Positions 17,086 to 24,611 of a stretch of DNA of 33,505 nt are shown here, piece by piece. Under the pieces are notes generated by a model. The model did not search any database. It was given only the letters and a program-made list of their open reading frames with translations, and was not told where the DNA came from. Source of the stretch: Terriglobia bacterium (GTDB taxonomy: Bacteria; Acidobacteriota; Terriglobia; Terriglobales; Acidobacteriaceae); assembly GCA_021323935.1 (NCBI GenBank), contig JAJPJZ010000185.1, positions 1 to 33,505 of the forward strand, given 5' to 3'. Position 1 is the stretch's first letter. Each line of letters begins with the position of its first letter. The position numbers were made by a program, and so were the translations under genes.

Positions 17086-18161
17086 TCGCGCCGGGTGAAC
17101 TCTGCCAGCGCTTCCAGCCTGTGCCTCGCCGCTCCCGAATCAATAGACTGCGTCGCGAGGGGCAGGGCCTCGGCAATGCCGGCAGCCCGGCCGGCCGCGA
17201 CCAGGGCAGCCGCCGAATTCAGCAGCACCACGTCGCGACGTGGGGAGCGATCGCCCGCCAGGATGCTGCGGATGATGGCGGCATTCTCTCCGGCATCGCC
17301 GCCCGCAATCGAAGTGAGCGGTGCGCGCGCAATCCCGAACTGCTCGGGAGAAATTTCGCCGGCCTGCACTTTACCGTCTCGCACCTCGGCCACGGTGGTC
17401 GGCCCGGAGATGGTGATTTCATCGAGGCCGTCGTGGCCGTGCACTACCATGGCGCGGCTCACACGCAGCCGGCACAACGCTTCTGCGACCTTTGCGACGA
17501 GATCCATGGCATAGACGCCGACGATCTGCGCCGAGGCGCCAGCAGGATTGGTGAGCGGCCCCAGCAGGTTGAACACGGTGCGCAGCTTCAGCTCTCGCCG
17601 CGCCGCCTGCACGTGGCGAGTGGCGGCGTGCATTGCGGGCGCGTAAAGAAATACGACTCCAACTTCCTCGAGGCAGGCGGCCAGACGCTCTGCGGACAGT
17701 TCAAGGCGCACGCCCAGCGCCTCCATTACGTCGGCGGAGCCGCACTTTGAGCTGACGCTGCGATTGCCATGCTTGGCCACGCGCACACCGGCGCCGGCGA
17801 CGACGAGCGCGGTCGCGGTTGAAATGTTGAAGGTTCCGCTGGTGTCGCCGCCGGTGCCGCAGGTATCGATCAGGGCATCGCGCTCGGTGCCGCTGGCGTC
17901 GAGGGCCGAAGCAGCCCGAATCGGCAGCCGCGCCGCCACTTCGCGAATGGCTTCGGCAAAGCCGACGATCTCATCTACGGTTTCGCCGCGCATGCTGAGC
18001 GCCACCAGCAACGCGCCAATCTGCGCATTGGTGGCGCTGCCGGCCAGGATCTCAGCCATGACCTGCCGCGCCTCGTCGCGCGACAAGGCTCGCCGGTGTA
18101 GCGCAATTTGGTGGAGCGCCTCAACAATCATGCGCGGTGCGGCTATGGTAGCTGAAGCCAT
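17082..18161 (-). CDS. trpD: Anthranilate phosphoribosyltransferase
   Basis: This 359-residue enzyme joins anthranilate and PRPP to give phosphoribosyl-anthranilate in tryptophan synthesis. The glycine-rich PRPP loop [15 protein letters not shown] (from residue 101) is intact. [21 protein letters not shown] and [25 protein letters not shown] follow, with [12 protein letters not shown] and the metal-binding region GLDEIT. The N-terminal helical domain ([18 protein letters not shown]) is typical. I keep the first Met because GAGG stands 8 bases before it. Length is normal for the family. No other trp gene lies in the window. It is 24 bases downstream of the lipoprotein gene on the same strand, which may be co-transcription by chance. 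Confidence 0.95.
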   Translation of the reverse strand: MASATIAAPRMIVEALHQIALHRRALSRDEARQVMAEILAGSATNAQIGALLVALSMRGETVDEIVGFAEAIREVAARLPIRAASALDASGTERDALIDTCGTGGDTSGTFNISTATALVVAGAGVRVAKHGNRSVSSKCGSADVMEALGVRLELSAERLAACLEEVGVVFLYAPAMHAATRHVQAARRELKLRTVFNLLGPLTNPAGASAQIVGVYAMDLVAKVAEALCRLRVSRAMVVHGHDGLDEITISGPTTVAEVRDGKVQAGEISPEQFGIARAPLTSIAGGDAGENAAIIRSILAGDRSPRRDVVLLNSAAALVAAGRAAGIAEALPLATQSIDSGAARHRLEALAEFTRRD

Positions 18162-18185
18162 GCAGGGGCCTCGCGGGATCGCAGC

Positions 18186-20192
18186 TCAGTGCTGAACAAA
18201 TGAAACCAGGTCAGGATTGCCGCCCACGGCGGAGTGAACGTCAATCTGCGCTGCGTCACTCCAGGTCCCATTTGAAACTTTGAGCTGGTGGACCTTGCCG
18301 TCATTGGCGCCGATATACAGCGCCGATGAATCGAGCAGCGCATCGCCTGAAAGCGGCTGCGCGCCTCCGGCCAACGCCACATTGAATACCTGCCCCTGGG
18401 CCACGTTATAGCCCAGCAGGTTACTGGCGCCGACCACGAACAGGTAGTTGCTGTCGAAAGTGGTGATCAGTTCAGTGGGCGTGAACACACCCGCGCTGAA
18501 ATCATGGAACGTGGTTGTGTCGGTCACGGCCTGGCCGCAGCCTTGCCCGGCCGTAACGGCGGGCGTGATCACGTCAACGCCGGTGGCGCTTCCGGTGGAA
18601 TCGACAGCAAAAACTGTGCGGCCGTTTAACGCACTCCGCACTTTTTCAGGCGCGCCAGCGGTCGCGACCGAATCGGCCTGGAGGTTGTCGCAGGGGCGGC
18701 GCGCCGTCACGGCGCTGGTCTCGGCAAAATAGGCGAATTGGCCGCTGGTGAGGAAAGCGACGTCATTGGCGGGTGAGCTCAAGTTGAACTGCCTGGCGGA
18801 GACGTGCGACGAATATTCAGTGACCAGGCTGCCGGCCACGATGTAAGCGTCGAAGCCGTCAGGCGTCCACGCTGCGGCGGTCGCGCCGGCGACGTTCAGG
18901 ATGTGAACCTGGCTGGTGGAAACATCCACCACGAAGACGTTGGTCGCGTTCGCCACGATCACGTGGTTTTCGCCCGGATCAACTGCCAGCACCTTGCCGG
19001 GAGCGCCGCCGATGGTGGTTACGGTGTTGGTGGTTCCGAGGCTGACAATCAGCAGCCCGATCGGGGTTCCGAGGTAGGCGTTTCTTTGCCCGCTGCCCAC
19101 GATCAGCGAGTTAGGTGAGGCCGGCAACGTTACGGCGGTTCCGGCAGTGTTGGTTGAAATCGCGATCGGCACCAGGGCCGTGCCCGCGCTGGAAGCCACC
19201 CACACCGACCCTGCCACCGTTCCCGAAACGTTGGCGACGACCGGGTTGCTGAACGTATCGAAGTTCAGGCCGATGTTGCAGGTTGGCGGCTGGCACGAGG
19301 CCACGATGGCTCCGGTGCCGCCCATCGCAGGATTAAAGGTTGTGCCGCTTGAAGAACCCAGCGCCGCGGGAATGACGGTGTAGGTCAATCCCTGGGCGTT
19401 CGCAATGCTCTTGCCGTTGGTGTCGGTTACGTCAGCGGAAAGCGCCTGCTGCGTCGTGGTGGGGAAAGTGGTGCTGAAGCTGGTGTCAGAGGCGTTGGCG
19501 ACGTGAAAGCTGATGGCCTGCACGGCGCAGGTGTTGAACGTGGCGGGCAGGCTGGTGTTGCCGGCGGCAGAGGCAAACACCGCCGCCGTTCCCGGAGTGC
19601 CCGCCGTGGCCAGGCCGTTATTGTCAATGCTGACGACCGAGGTGAGTGTGCTGGCCCAGGTGAACGGACCGACGGTCGAAGTAATATCAGTGCCGTTGTT
19701 GAATGCCTTGGCGGTAAATGACTGCGTCCCGCCTGAAGAAACGCAGCCCGAAGTTGAAGTCGGGCTGATGGAAATCGCCGTAACGGTCTTGTGGACGAAG
19801 ATGCTGGCGCTGGCGCTCAGGGTGCTGGAAGTCGCGGTAACGGAGCCCTGGAAGCCGGCGTTGCCCGGCGTGCAATTCACAAAGCTGGAATCAAATGTGC
19901 CGGCACAGGCGTCAACTTCGCAGCCCGTCAGGCCGGCCACGGAGCAGTTCGGCGTGCTCAAGGTGAGCCCCGAGCTCGCCGTAAACGTGATGGTGGGCTG
20001 TTTGGCCAGCGCCGTGTTCGTGCTGTCCTGCGCCTGCGCGGTGAACGTCACAACGCCACCGGGCACCACCGAAGCAACATCAGGCGTGATGGTGACGTGA
20101 TCGGCGGTGGTGGTGGTGCTGCTGCTGTGGCCGCAAGCGGCAAGAGCCAGGGCCGCGACTACGGCAATCAGGGAAAAGAAACTACGACGCAT
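18186..20192 (-). CDS. Lipoprotein with Ig-like repeats and beta-propeller-like C-terminal half
   Basis: This is a 668-residue exported lipoprotein. The signal ends in ALALAACGHSSS, a good lipobox with the modified Cys at about residue 20. A Ser/Thr linker leads to Ig-like (Big-type) domains (about 30-340), seen as HVTITPDVASVVPGGVVTFT and KTVTAISISPTSTSGCVSSG with many paired cysteines. The second half (about 370-660) has repeated blades such as GKVLAVDPGENHVIVANATN, AAAWTPDGFDAYIVAGS and ELITTFDSNYLFVVGASN, suggesting a YVTN/NHL-like propeller. It is probably anchored at the outer membrane or cell surface, perhaps in adhesion or sugar/metal binding, but no catalytic motif is visible. AGAGGG precedes the start as the ribosome-binding site. 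Confidence 0.85.
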   Translation of the reverse strand: MRRSFFSLIAVVAALALAACGHSSSTTTTADHVTITPDVASVVPGGVVTFTAQAQDSTNTALAKQPTITFTASSGLTLSTPNCSVAGLTGCEVDACAGTFDSSFVNCTPGNAGFQGSVTATSSTLSASASIFVHKTVTAISISPTSTSGCVSSGGTQSFTAKAFNNGTDITSTVGPFTWASTLTSVVSIDNNGLATAGTPGTAAVFASAAGNTSLPATFNTCAVQAISFHVANASDTSFSTTFPTTTQQALSADVTDTNGKSIANAQGLTYTVIPAALGSSSGTTFNPAMGGTGAIVASCQPPTCNIGLNFDTFSNPVVANVSGTVAGSVWVASSAGTALVPIAISTNTAGTAVTLPASPNSLIVGSGQRNAYLGTPIGLLIVSLGTTNTVTTIGGAPGKVLAVDPGENHVIVANATNVFVVDVSTSQVHILNVAGATAAAWTPDGFDAYIVAGSLVTEYSSHVSARQFNLSSPANDVAFLTSGQFAYFAETSAVTARRPCDNLQADSVATAGAPEKVRSALNGRTVFAVDSTGSATGVDVITPAVTAGQGCGQAVTDTTTFHDFSAGVFTPTELITTFDSNYLFVVGASNLLGYNVAQGQVFNVALAGGAQPLSGDALLDSSALYIGANDGKVHQLKVSNGTWSDAAQIDVHSAVGGNPDLVSFVQH

Positions 20193-20339
20193 TCACCCTC
20201 TGGAACTCTAAGCGAGGCCCTGCGCAAGCTGAAGGCCAAATTTGCTGGAAATCCAAGTTTAGAGGCGCGGCTCCGGTTTGGGCAAATCGCCGCTCGCGAT
20301 CTCCGCGCCGAATGAGGTGAACACCTGAACTTGCAGCCA

Positions 20340-20381
20340 GTTGCGCCAAAGAGACTGGGGCGGCGCAAGGATTGGCGCAAC
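20340..20381. repeat. Perfect 10-base inverted repeat
   Basis: GTTGCGCCAA (20340-20349) and TTGGCGCAAC (20372-20381) are exact inverted repeats around a 22-base loop, in the gap between the lipoprotein start and the osmC stop. No T-run follows on either strand, so it is not a standard terminator. The rest of this 256-base gap shows nothing else I can identify apart from a GC-rich GGGCGCGCCC palindrome. Confidence 0.5.
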
Positions 20382-20448
20382 GCCCTGCGGCGGGCGCGCC
20401 CGGCCCTGGATGGGCGTGGCGCGTCTCGCCATGTGCAACGCCGCGGGT

Positions 20449-20874
20449 TTATTTGTTCAGGCGGGCGTTCAATGTGATTTCAGCATTCAGCAGCTTTGAA
20501 ACCGGGCAGCCGGCTTTGGCAGCATTGGCCAGCTCGCGAAACTTGTCTTCGGTTACGTTGGGAACACGCGCATTCAGGTCGAGATCGACTCGGGTGATGG
20601 CCCAGCCGCCGTCCTTCTGCTCCAGGTTTACCTTGGCGACGGTGCGGATTGCATCGGCGGGGAAGCCGTTTTTTTCAAGCTGTGCCGAAAGCGCCATCGA
20701 AAAACAGCCGGCGTGCGCCGCGGCGATCAATTCTTCAGGATTGGTGCCGGGCTCGTTTTCAAACCGCGTGCGAAATGAGTAGCCCAACTGCTTGAACGCG
20801 CCGCTTGCGCCGGTTACCGTGCCCTTGCCCGATTTCAATCCGCCATTCCAAACCGCTGTCGCCTCGCGCTGCAT
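20449..20874 (-). CDS. OsmC-type thiol peroxidase
   Basis: This 141-residue OsmC/Ohr superfamily protein detoxifies organic hydroperoxides using two reactive cysteines. Both are present: C57 in AAHAGCFSMALSAQL and C123 in AKAGCPVSKLL. The N terminus (REATAVWNGGLKSGKG) and FENEPGTNPEELIAA are characteristic of the OsmC branch rather than Ohr. It acts in the cytoplasm as a homodimer. The start has a strong GAGGAG site 5 bases upstream. A TATGAT -10-like box lies at 20909-20914 on the minus strand. The gene is divergent from the thioesterase gene and is probably monocistronic. Confidence 0.93.
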   Translation of the reverse strand: MQREATAVWNGGLKSGKGTVTGASGAFKQLGYSFRTRFENEPGTNPEELIAAAHAGCFSMALSAQLEKNGFPADAIRTVAKVNLEQKDGGWAITRVDLDLNARVPNVTEDKFRELANAAKAGCPVSKLLNAEITLNARLNK

Positions 20875-20908
20875 GAATGCTCCTCAGTAGTGAATTGGAA
20901 AACCCCAC

Positions 20909-20914
20909 ATCATA
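20909..20914 (-). promoter_or_regulatory. Candidate -10 box for osmC-like gene
   Basis: On the minus strand TATGAT (five of six consensus) lies about 34 bases before the ATG. No acceptable -35 hexamer was seen at 16-18 base spacing. Confidence 0.3.
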
Positions 20915-20997
20915 TCAATTCATCGCCATGCGTTTGTCGTTGCGCGCGGCACTTCGGCGCGCGCTGAGTGATTAACCGCCGCTCTGCTTGAATCTGC

Positions 20998-21003
20998 TAC
21001 GCT
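20998..21003 (+). promoter_or_regulatory. Leaderless-type extended -10 before thioesterase
   Basis: TGC-TACGCT combines the extended -10 TGn with a TANNNT box that ends exactly 6 bases before the GTG at 21010. No Shine-Dalgarno is present. This supports the GTG as a leaderless start. Confidence 0.4.
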
Positions 21004-21009
21004 TTTTGC

Positions 21010-21432
21010 GTGATCGATCGCCGCTGGGATCCGTTGCTGGCCCGCTCTTCGCAGATTGCGATTTTTAAAGCCATGGAAATCAGCATCTCGGCGCTGGGTG
21101 AAGGCCGCGCGACGCTCACCATGCCGTATGAGCGCCGTTATGACGGCATCTTTCAATCGTTCCACGGCGGCCTGCTGATGACGCTGGCCGATACGGCCGC
21201 CTGCATCGCCGTCCTGACCCTGGCCGGGCCGGACGCCGTCATCACGACCACCGACATGAACATCCGCTTCCTGGCAGCGTGCACCAGCGGCGCGACCGCA
21301 GAAGCGCGCGTGATCAAGTTTGGCCGCTCCCTTTGCCCAACCGAGGTGATGCTGCGCGACACGAGCGGCCATGAAGTGGCCATCGCGCAAGTGACTTACA
21401 TGCGGCTGGAGAAGATGCCGAGCCGAGCCTAA
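21010..21432 (+). CDS. PaaI-like hotdog-fold acyl-CoA thioesterase
   Basis: This 140-residue protein has the hotdog thioesterase pattern: YDGIFQSFHGGLLMTLADTAA (the HGG motif and the catalytic-face helix) and then TTTDMNIRFLAACTSG. It should hydrolyse an acyl-CoA thioester in the cytoplasm. Substrate is unknown, since PaaI-like proteins range from phenylacetyl-CoA to hydroxybenzoyl-CoA. The GTG start is favoured by the leaderless-type promoter directly before it; an internal ATG at 21073 is the alternative. The 3' end overlaps the convergent ornithine-cyclodeaminase-like gene by 4 bases. Confidence 0.87.
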   Translation: MIDRRWDPLLARSSQIAIFKAMEISISALGEGRATLTMPYERRYDGIFQSFHGGLLMTLADTAACIAVLTLAGPDAVITTTDMNIRFLAACTSGATAEARVIKFGRSLCPTEVMLRDTSGHEVAIAQVTYMRLEKMPSRA

Positions 21433-22400
21433 AGCGGCAGTTCCACGCCAATGTTTCGTTCACGCGCCAGCTCCAGAACTGCGCGCCCGACCACGACGTC
21501 GTAGATTCCTAGCCCCAGGTTCGCGCAGATCACCTGCTCACCTTGCCTGCGCTGCTCGCCGCCGCGCGCAACCAACGCAGCCAGCTTGGCAGGCGCGGGC
21601 CAGTTTTCGAAGTAACCGTGCTGCCGGTGCGATTCGAATGTGAGTACGTCGTCTGCGAAGAAGCGGCCGGCATTGCGCGCTGCCGCGGCTGGAATTGTGC
21701 TGTCAAGGTCGAGCGCGCAGCAGAACGAAGTGTTGTTCAGTGCACCGGCTGCGAGCCTGCTCGCGCCCGCAGCGCGAGGCCACGGTGCTGCCGTAATCAC
21801 GATTTCGCTGCCGGCGGCGGCGGCTTCGGCCGATGCGGCGGCTTCAACTTTGATGCCCTGCTGGGTTTCGACTTCGGCTGCGAAAAGTTCAACCGCGGCG
21901 CGGCGGGGCGCATACGCCAGCACGGTCGTGAGCTTCGGCAGCACTTCGCGCAGGGCTGCGACCGCGGCACGCCCGACTACTCCCGGCCCGATGACCGCCA
22001 GGCTCGCGGCGTCTGGAGGGCCAAGGTGCTTTGCCGCCACCGCCGCCGACGCGCCGGTACGCACCGCAGTGATCCAGGTTGCGTCCACGATCGCCTGCGG
22101 CAGCCCGGTTTCAGGATCATTCAGCAGCAGAGTGCCGCTGACCGCCGGCAAGCCTCGCCGCCGGTTCTCCGGGAAGGCCGTTACCCACTTCACGCCTGCG
22201 GCCGCGGCAGCCGGCACGTATGCCGGCATGGCGTGCATCAGGCTGCCGGGCTGAGGGTGCAGGCCGAGCTTTGGCGGCATTTCGCTGCGGCCATGGCCGT
22301 GCTCGGAAAGCGCGAGCTCAACCAGATGAATGACCTGGCGCATCGTCAGGCCGCAACGCTGCACGTCAGCAGCGGAAAGATACAGGAACGAACGCACCAC
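21429..22400 (-). CDS. Ornithine cyclodeaminase / mu-crystallin family protein
   Basis: This 323-residue NAD(P)-binding protein has the family hallmarks. KLGLHPQPGSLMHAMPAYVP and GVKWVTAFPENRRRGLPAVS lie in the substrate domain. TWITAVRTGASAAVAAKHLG precedes the Rossmann motif LAVIGPGVVGRAAVAAL (about residues 128-145). EIVITAAPWPRAAG and the late FFADDV segment complete the fold. Members include ornithine cyclodeaminase, alanine dehydrogenase and ketimine reductases, and sequence alone does not separate these here. It overlaps the convergent thioesterase by 4 bases. It is followed upstream on the same strand by the LytTR regulator, 59 bases away, so the two may be transcribed together. Confidence 0.88.
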   Translation of the reverse strand: MVRSFLYLSAADVQRCGLTMRQVIHLVELALSEHGHGRSEMPPKLGLHPQPGSLMHAMPAYVPAAAAAGVKWVTAFPENRRRGLPAVSGTLLLNDPETGLPQAIVDATWITAVRTGASAAVAAKHLGPPDAASLAVIGPGVVGRAAVAALREVLPKLTTVLAYAPRRAAVELFAAEVETQQGIKVEAAASAEAAAAGSEIVITAAPWPRAAGASRLAAGALNNTSFCCALDLDSTIPAAAARNAGRFFADDVLTFESHRQHGYFENWPAPAKLAALVARGGEQRRQGEQVICANLGLGIYDVVVGRAVLELARERNIGVELPL

Positions 22401-22459
22401 GGCATTTCACCATAGCCCACTTGGACGCAGCGGGTTTTCTGGTAGTCAGTCTTGCGGAA

Positions 22460-23239
22460 TTACAAGTTGAACAATTCGCGCAGGCGCTTGGTTTGGGCGC
22501 GGCTCACCGGCACTTCCGCCTGCTTTTTGTCGTCCATGCGGAGCTGGTATGAGCTCTTGAACCACGGCACCACTTCGCGAATGCGGTTGATGTTCACCAG
22601 GTACGACCGGTGCGTGCGCCAGAACAGCTTGGGGTCGAGCAACTCCAGTAGCTCTTCCAGCGTGCGGCAGTTCGACTGGCCTTCGAGGCCGTTGCAGATG
22701 ACGACCGTGATGACGCCGTCCTCTATGGATGCGTAGCAAATGTCGTTCTGGTCCACGAGCACGAGCCGCCCGCCGGAGCGCAGCACAACCTTGTTGCGGT
22801 TGCCCTGCTGCGATTCCAGCATCTTCACCAGCGCATCAATGCGCTCGCCTGAGACGCCGGCCGGCTCGCTTTGCAGCTTGCGGCGCGCGCGCTGCACGGA
22901 GTTGGCGACGCGTTTCTTATCAAACGGCTTCAGCAGGTAATCGACCGCGTTCACCTCAAATGCTTTCACGGCGTATTGATCGAAGGCTGTGGCAAACACC
23001 ACCTGCGGCATCGGGATCTTGCGGTCCATCAGCTTCTTGATGACGCCGAAACCATCGAGCCCGGGCATCTGCACGTCAAGGAAAACGAGATCGGGATTGT
23101 GCTCCTTAATGAGGTTGACGGCCTCGACGCCGTTCTTGCCTGCAGCGACGAGCTGAACGTCATCGACGCCCTTGAGCAGGAAGGCCAGCTCGTCGCGCGC
23201 GAGTTGCTCGTCATCGACAATTACGGTGGTCAGGGGCAT
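22460..23239 (-). CDS. LytTR-family response regulator
   Basis: This is a 259-residue two-component regulator. The receiver domain (1-120) has the acidic pair VDDEQ, phospho-acceptor D55 in LVFLDVQMPGLDG, a Thr in FATAFDQYAVKAF and the conserved Lys in YLLKPFDKKR. A linker leads to a LytTR DNA-binding domain (about 155-255), with ICYASIEDGVITVV, LFWRTHRSYLVNINRI and the C-terminal QLRMDDKKQAEVPVSR. It should bind direct repeats in promoters when phosphorylated. No LytS-like histidine kinase is beside it, so it is an orphan within this window. A strong promoter (TTGACG-18-TATACT) lies immediately upstream. Confidence 0.94.
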   Translation of the reverse strand: MPLTTVIVDDEQLARDELAFLLKGVDDVQLVAAGKNGVEAVNLIKEHNPDLVFLDVQMPGLDGFGVIKKLMDRKIPMPQVVFATAFDQYAVKAFEVNAVDYLLKPFDKKRVANSVQRARRKLQSEPAGVSGERIDALVKMLESQQGNRNKVVLRSGGRLVLVDQNDICYASIEDGVITVVICNGLEGQSNCRTLEELLELLDPKLFWRTHRSYLVNINRIREVVPWFKSSYQLRMDDKKQAEVPVSRAQTKRLRELFNL

Positions 23240-23259
23240 GGAGTTCCGAACGAATGCTG

Positions 23260-23289
23260 AGTATAAGCAGCGGAAATTTTGAGCGTCAA
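23260..23289 (-). promoter_or_regulatory. Promoter of the LytTR regulator gene
   Basis: On the minus strand TTGACG (23284-23289) and TATACT (23260-23265) are 18 bases apart, with both hexamers at five of six matches. The -10 ends 20 bases before the ATG. This is one of the best sigma-70-like promoters in the window. Confidence 0.6.
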
Positions 23290-23305
23290 TTCCGGCGCCC
23301 GCGGC

Positions 23306-23758
23306 CTAATTGCCGGCCTTGGCTTTTGAAAACATCTCCTGCGCTCGACGCTGCAGCTCCTGTTCGCTGACAACTTCCACCTGCGTGCCAATCCACCACT
23401 GCACGCCCTGGTCGTCTATTACGCCGCCGCTGCGGTCGCCATAGAACTGCGTCTCAGGCTGGCGGACCGGCTTGGCCCCGGCGGCAACGGCGCGCTGAAA
23501 GGCCGCGTCAACGTCGGGCACATAGATGTAGATCATGGCCGGCATGGCCGGCCAGCGCTCGCCACCCTGCCCCATCATCAACACGGAATCGCCGATCTTC
23601 ATTGAGGCGTGCATGATCTGGCCCTGGGGCGTCTTGGAAACGTGGGATTCGGTCGCGCCGAAGACCTTCTTGACGAAATCGATTGTCTTTTCCGGATGGT
23701 TCAGGATCAGGTAAGGAATGACCTGCTGGCAGCCGGCGGGTTTGAAGTTCACACTCAT
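23306..23758 (-). CDS. VOC-superfamily (PhnB/glyoxalase-like) protein
   Basis: This 150-residue protein has paired beta-alpha-beta-beta-beta halves: VIPYLILNHPEKTIDFVKKV, then IMHASMKIGDSVLMM, then IYIYVPDVDAAFQRAVAAGA and YGDRSGGVIDDQGVQWWIGT. This is the vicinal oxygen chelate fold, closest in style to PhnB/bleomycin-resistance-like proteins. Potential metal ligands (His in MHAS, Glu/Asp residues late in the chain) are present, but catalytic identity cannot be assigned. AAGGAG lies 7 bases before the ATG. It is divergent from infC. Confidence 0.85.
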   Translation of the reverse strand: MSVNFKPAGCQQVIPYLILNHPEKTIDFVKKVFGATESHVSKTPQGQIMHASMKIGDSVLMMGQGGERWPAMPAMIYIYVPDVDAAFQRAVAAGAKPVRQPETQFYGDRSGGVIDDQGVQWWIGTQVEVVSEQELQRRAQEMFSKAKAGN

Positions 23759-23782
23759 GAGCTTGCTCCTTGCGAACTGCTC

Positions 23783-23788
23783 ATTCTA
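23783..23788 (-). promoter_or_regulatory. Candidate -10 for the VOC protein gene
   Basis: TAGAAT on the minus strand (five of six consensus) lies 24 bases before the ATG, with the AAGGAG ribosome site in between. No good -35 hexamer was found. It is back-to-back with the infC promoter. Confidence 0.35.
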
Positions 23789-23820
23789 CTTGGTTGCGGC
23801 CGGTTGTGAGCAGGCTTGCA

Positions 23821-23829
23821 TGCTATAAT
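23821..23829 (+). promoter_or_regulatory. Extended -10 promoter of infC
   Basis: TGC-TATAAT is a perfect -10 hexamer with the extended TGn element, which reduces the need for a -35. The predicted start is near 23836, giving a leader of only about 22 bases, which contains GGAGGA directly before the ATA start of infC. Confidence 0.65.
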
Positions 23830-23858
23830 CGAGCAGCTTTTTTCCTCTGGAGGACTGT

Positions 23859-24485
23859 ATAGACAAGCGTTTTATCCGCACCAATGAGCGCATCCGCGCC
23901 CGCGAAATTCGCGTAATTGACGATCAGGGGCAGCAATTGGGAATCATGCAGCCTTTTGAAGCGCTCAAGAAAGCCCGCGAAAAGAACCTTGACCTGGTAG
24001 AGATTTCAGCCACCGCGCAGCCGCCGGTGTGCCGCATCATGGATTACGGCAAGTATCTCTACGAGCAGGAGAAGCGCGAGCGCGAGGCCAAGAAGCACCA
24101 GAAGACGATCACGGTAAAAGAGGTCAAGTTCTCGATCAACGTCGATGAGCATGACTACGAGACCAAGCGCAACCACGTGATCCGCTTCCTGGAAGAAGGC
24201 AACAAGGTGAAGGCCAGCCTTCGTTTCCGCGGCCGCGAGATGACGCGCCAGAGCCTGGGCCGCGGAGTGCTGGAACGCTTGATTAAGGATTTAGGCGATC
24301 GCGCCATCATTGAGTCCTACCCGCGCACCGAGGGCAACACTATGAACCTCATGCTCGGGCCCTCGAAGAAGGCCGAGAAGCCGGAAAAAGGCAAAGGCGA
24401 GGCCAAGCCGACGCAACCTGCACCGCAGGCCGCGCAGCAGCAACAGCCAAAGCCGCCCGCAGCAGCGCCTGTGACGCAGGCATAG
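23859..24485 (+). CDS. infC: Translation initiation factor IF-3, probable ATA start
   Basis: IF-3 binds the 30S subunit and checks initiator tRNA and start codon. The ORF track begins at an internal TTG (23937), but the conserved N terminus DKRFIRTNERIRAREIRVID is encoded upstream in the same frame. Between the in-frame TAA at 23826 and that point there is no ATG, GTG or TTG. ATA at 23859 sits 4 bases after GGAGGA (23849-23854), so AUA is the best start, giving 208 residues. Family motifs are PFEALKKAREKNLDLVEIS, PPVCRIMDYGKYLYEQ and IESYPRTEGNTMNLMLGP. A Lys/Glu then Pro/Gln/Ala-rich tail of about 35 residues extends beyond the usual length. Rare infC starts (AUU in E. coli) let IF-3 repress its own translation. 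It heads the infC-rpmI-rplT-pheST cluster. Confidence 0.93.
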   Translation: MDKRFIRTNERIRAREIRVIDDQGQQLGIMQPFEALKKAREKNLDLVEISATAQPPVCRIMDYGKYLYEQEKREREAKKHQKTITVKEVKFSINVDEHDYETKRNHVIRFLEEGNKVKASLRFRGREMTRQSLGRGVLERLIKDLGDRAIIESYPRTEGNTMNLMLGPSKKAEKPEKGKGEAKPTQPAPQAAQQQQPKPPAAAPVTQA

Positions 24486-24502
24486 CCGGGCAGGTACAAT
24501 TC

Positions 24503-24508
24503 AAGGAG
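24503..24508 (+). promoter_or_regulatory. Remote Shine-Dalgarno candidate for rpmI
   Basis: AAGGAG, followed by a second GGAG at 24512-24515, is the only good ribosome-binding sequence before rpmI. However, it lies over 100 bases upstream of the ATG at 24612 and has no start codon close behind it. The hairpin at 24522-24602 fills the space between. Confidence 0.45.
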
Positions 24509-24521
24509 AACGGAGCAGCCA

Positions 24522-24602
24522 TAAGCGGTAAGCAGTCGGCGATAAGCCAGGCGGTTAAGTAAGAATCAGGCTTGTTGCTCGTTGCTTACTGCTTATCGCT
24601 TA
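24522..24602 (+). repeat. Long hairpin of inverted 7-base repeats in the rpmI leader
   Basis: Bases 24522-24536 pair with 24588-24602 over 15 positions (14 Watson-Crick, one G-U). Inside, 24541-24548 pairs with 24569-24576 over 8 positions (two G-U). The right side reads as five consecutive heptads of the form nnGCTTA (24568-24602: AGGCTTG, TTGCTCG, TTGCTTA, CTGCTTA, TCGCTTA). The left side carries four on the opposite strand (24522-24549). No T-run follows, so it is not an intrinsic terminator. It lies between the remote AAGGAG and the rpmI ATG. Confidence 0.75.
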
Positions 24603-24611
24603 CCCAGTCAT

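Noticed and set aside
19513-20100. 195-residue plus-strand ORF inside the lipoprotein gene
   Set aside because: The minus-strand frame has a signal peptide, lipobox and domain structure, so this is a shadow.
23937-23939. TTG as the infC start
   Set aside because: It would remove about 26 conserved N-terminal residues of IF-3 that are encoded in the same frame directly upstream.
24522-24602. CRISPR-like repeat array
   Set aside because: Units are 7 bases with no spacers and are inverted; there are no cas genes in the window.
24522-24611. Intrinsic terminator between infC and rpmI
   Set aside because: No T-run follows the right arm; the next bases are CCCAGTCAT and then the rpmI start.
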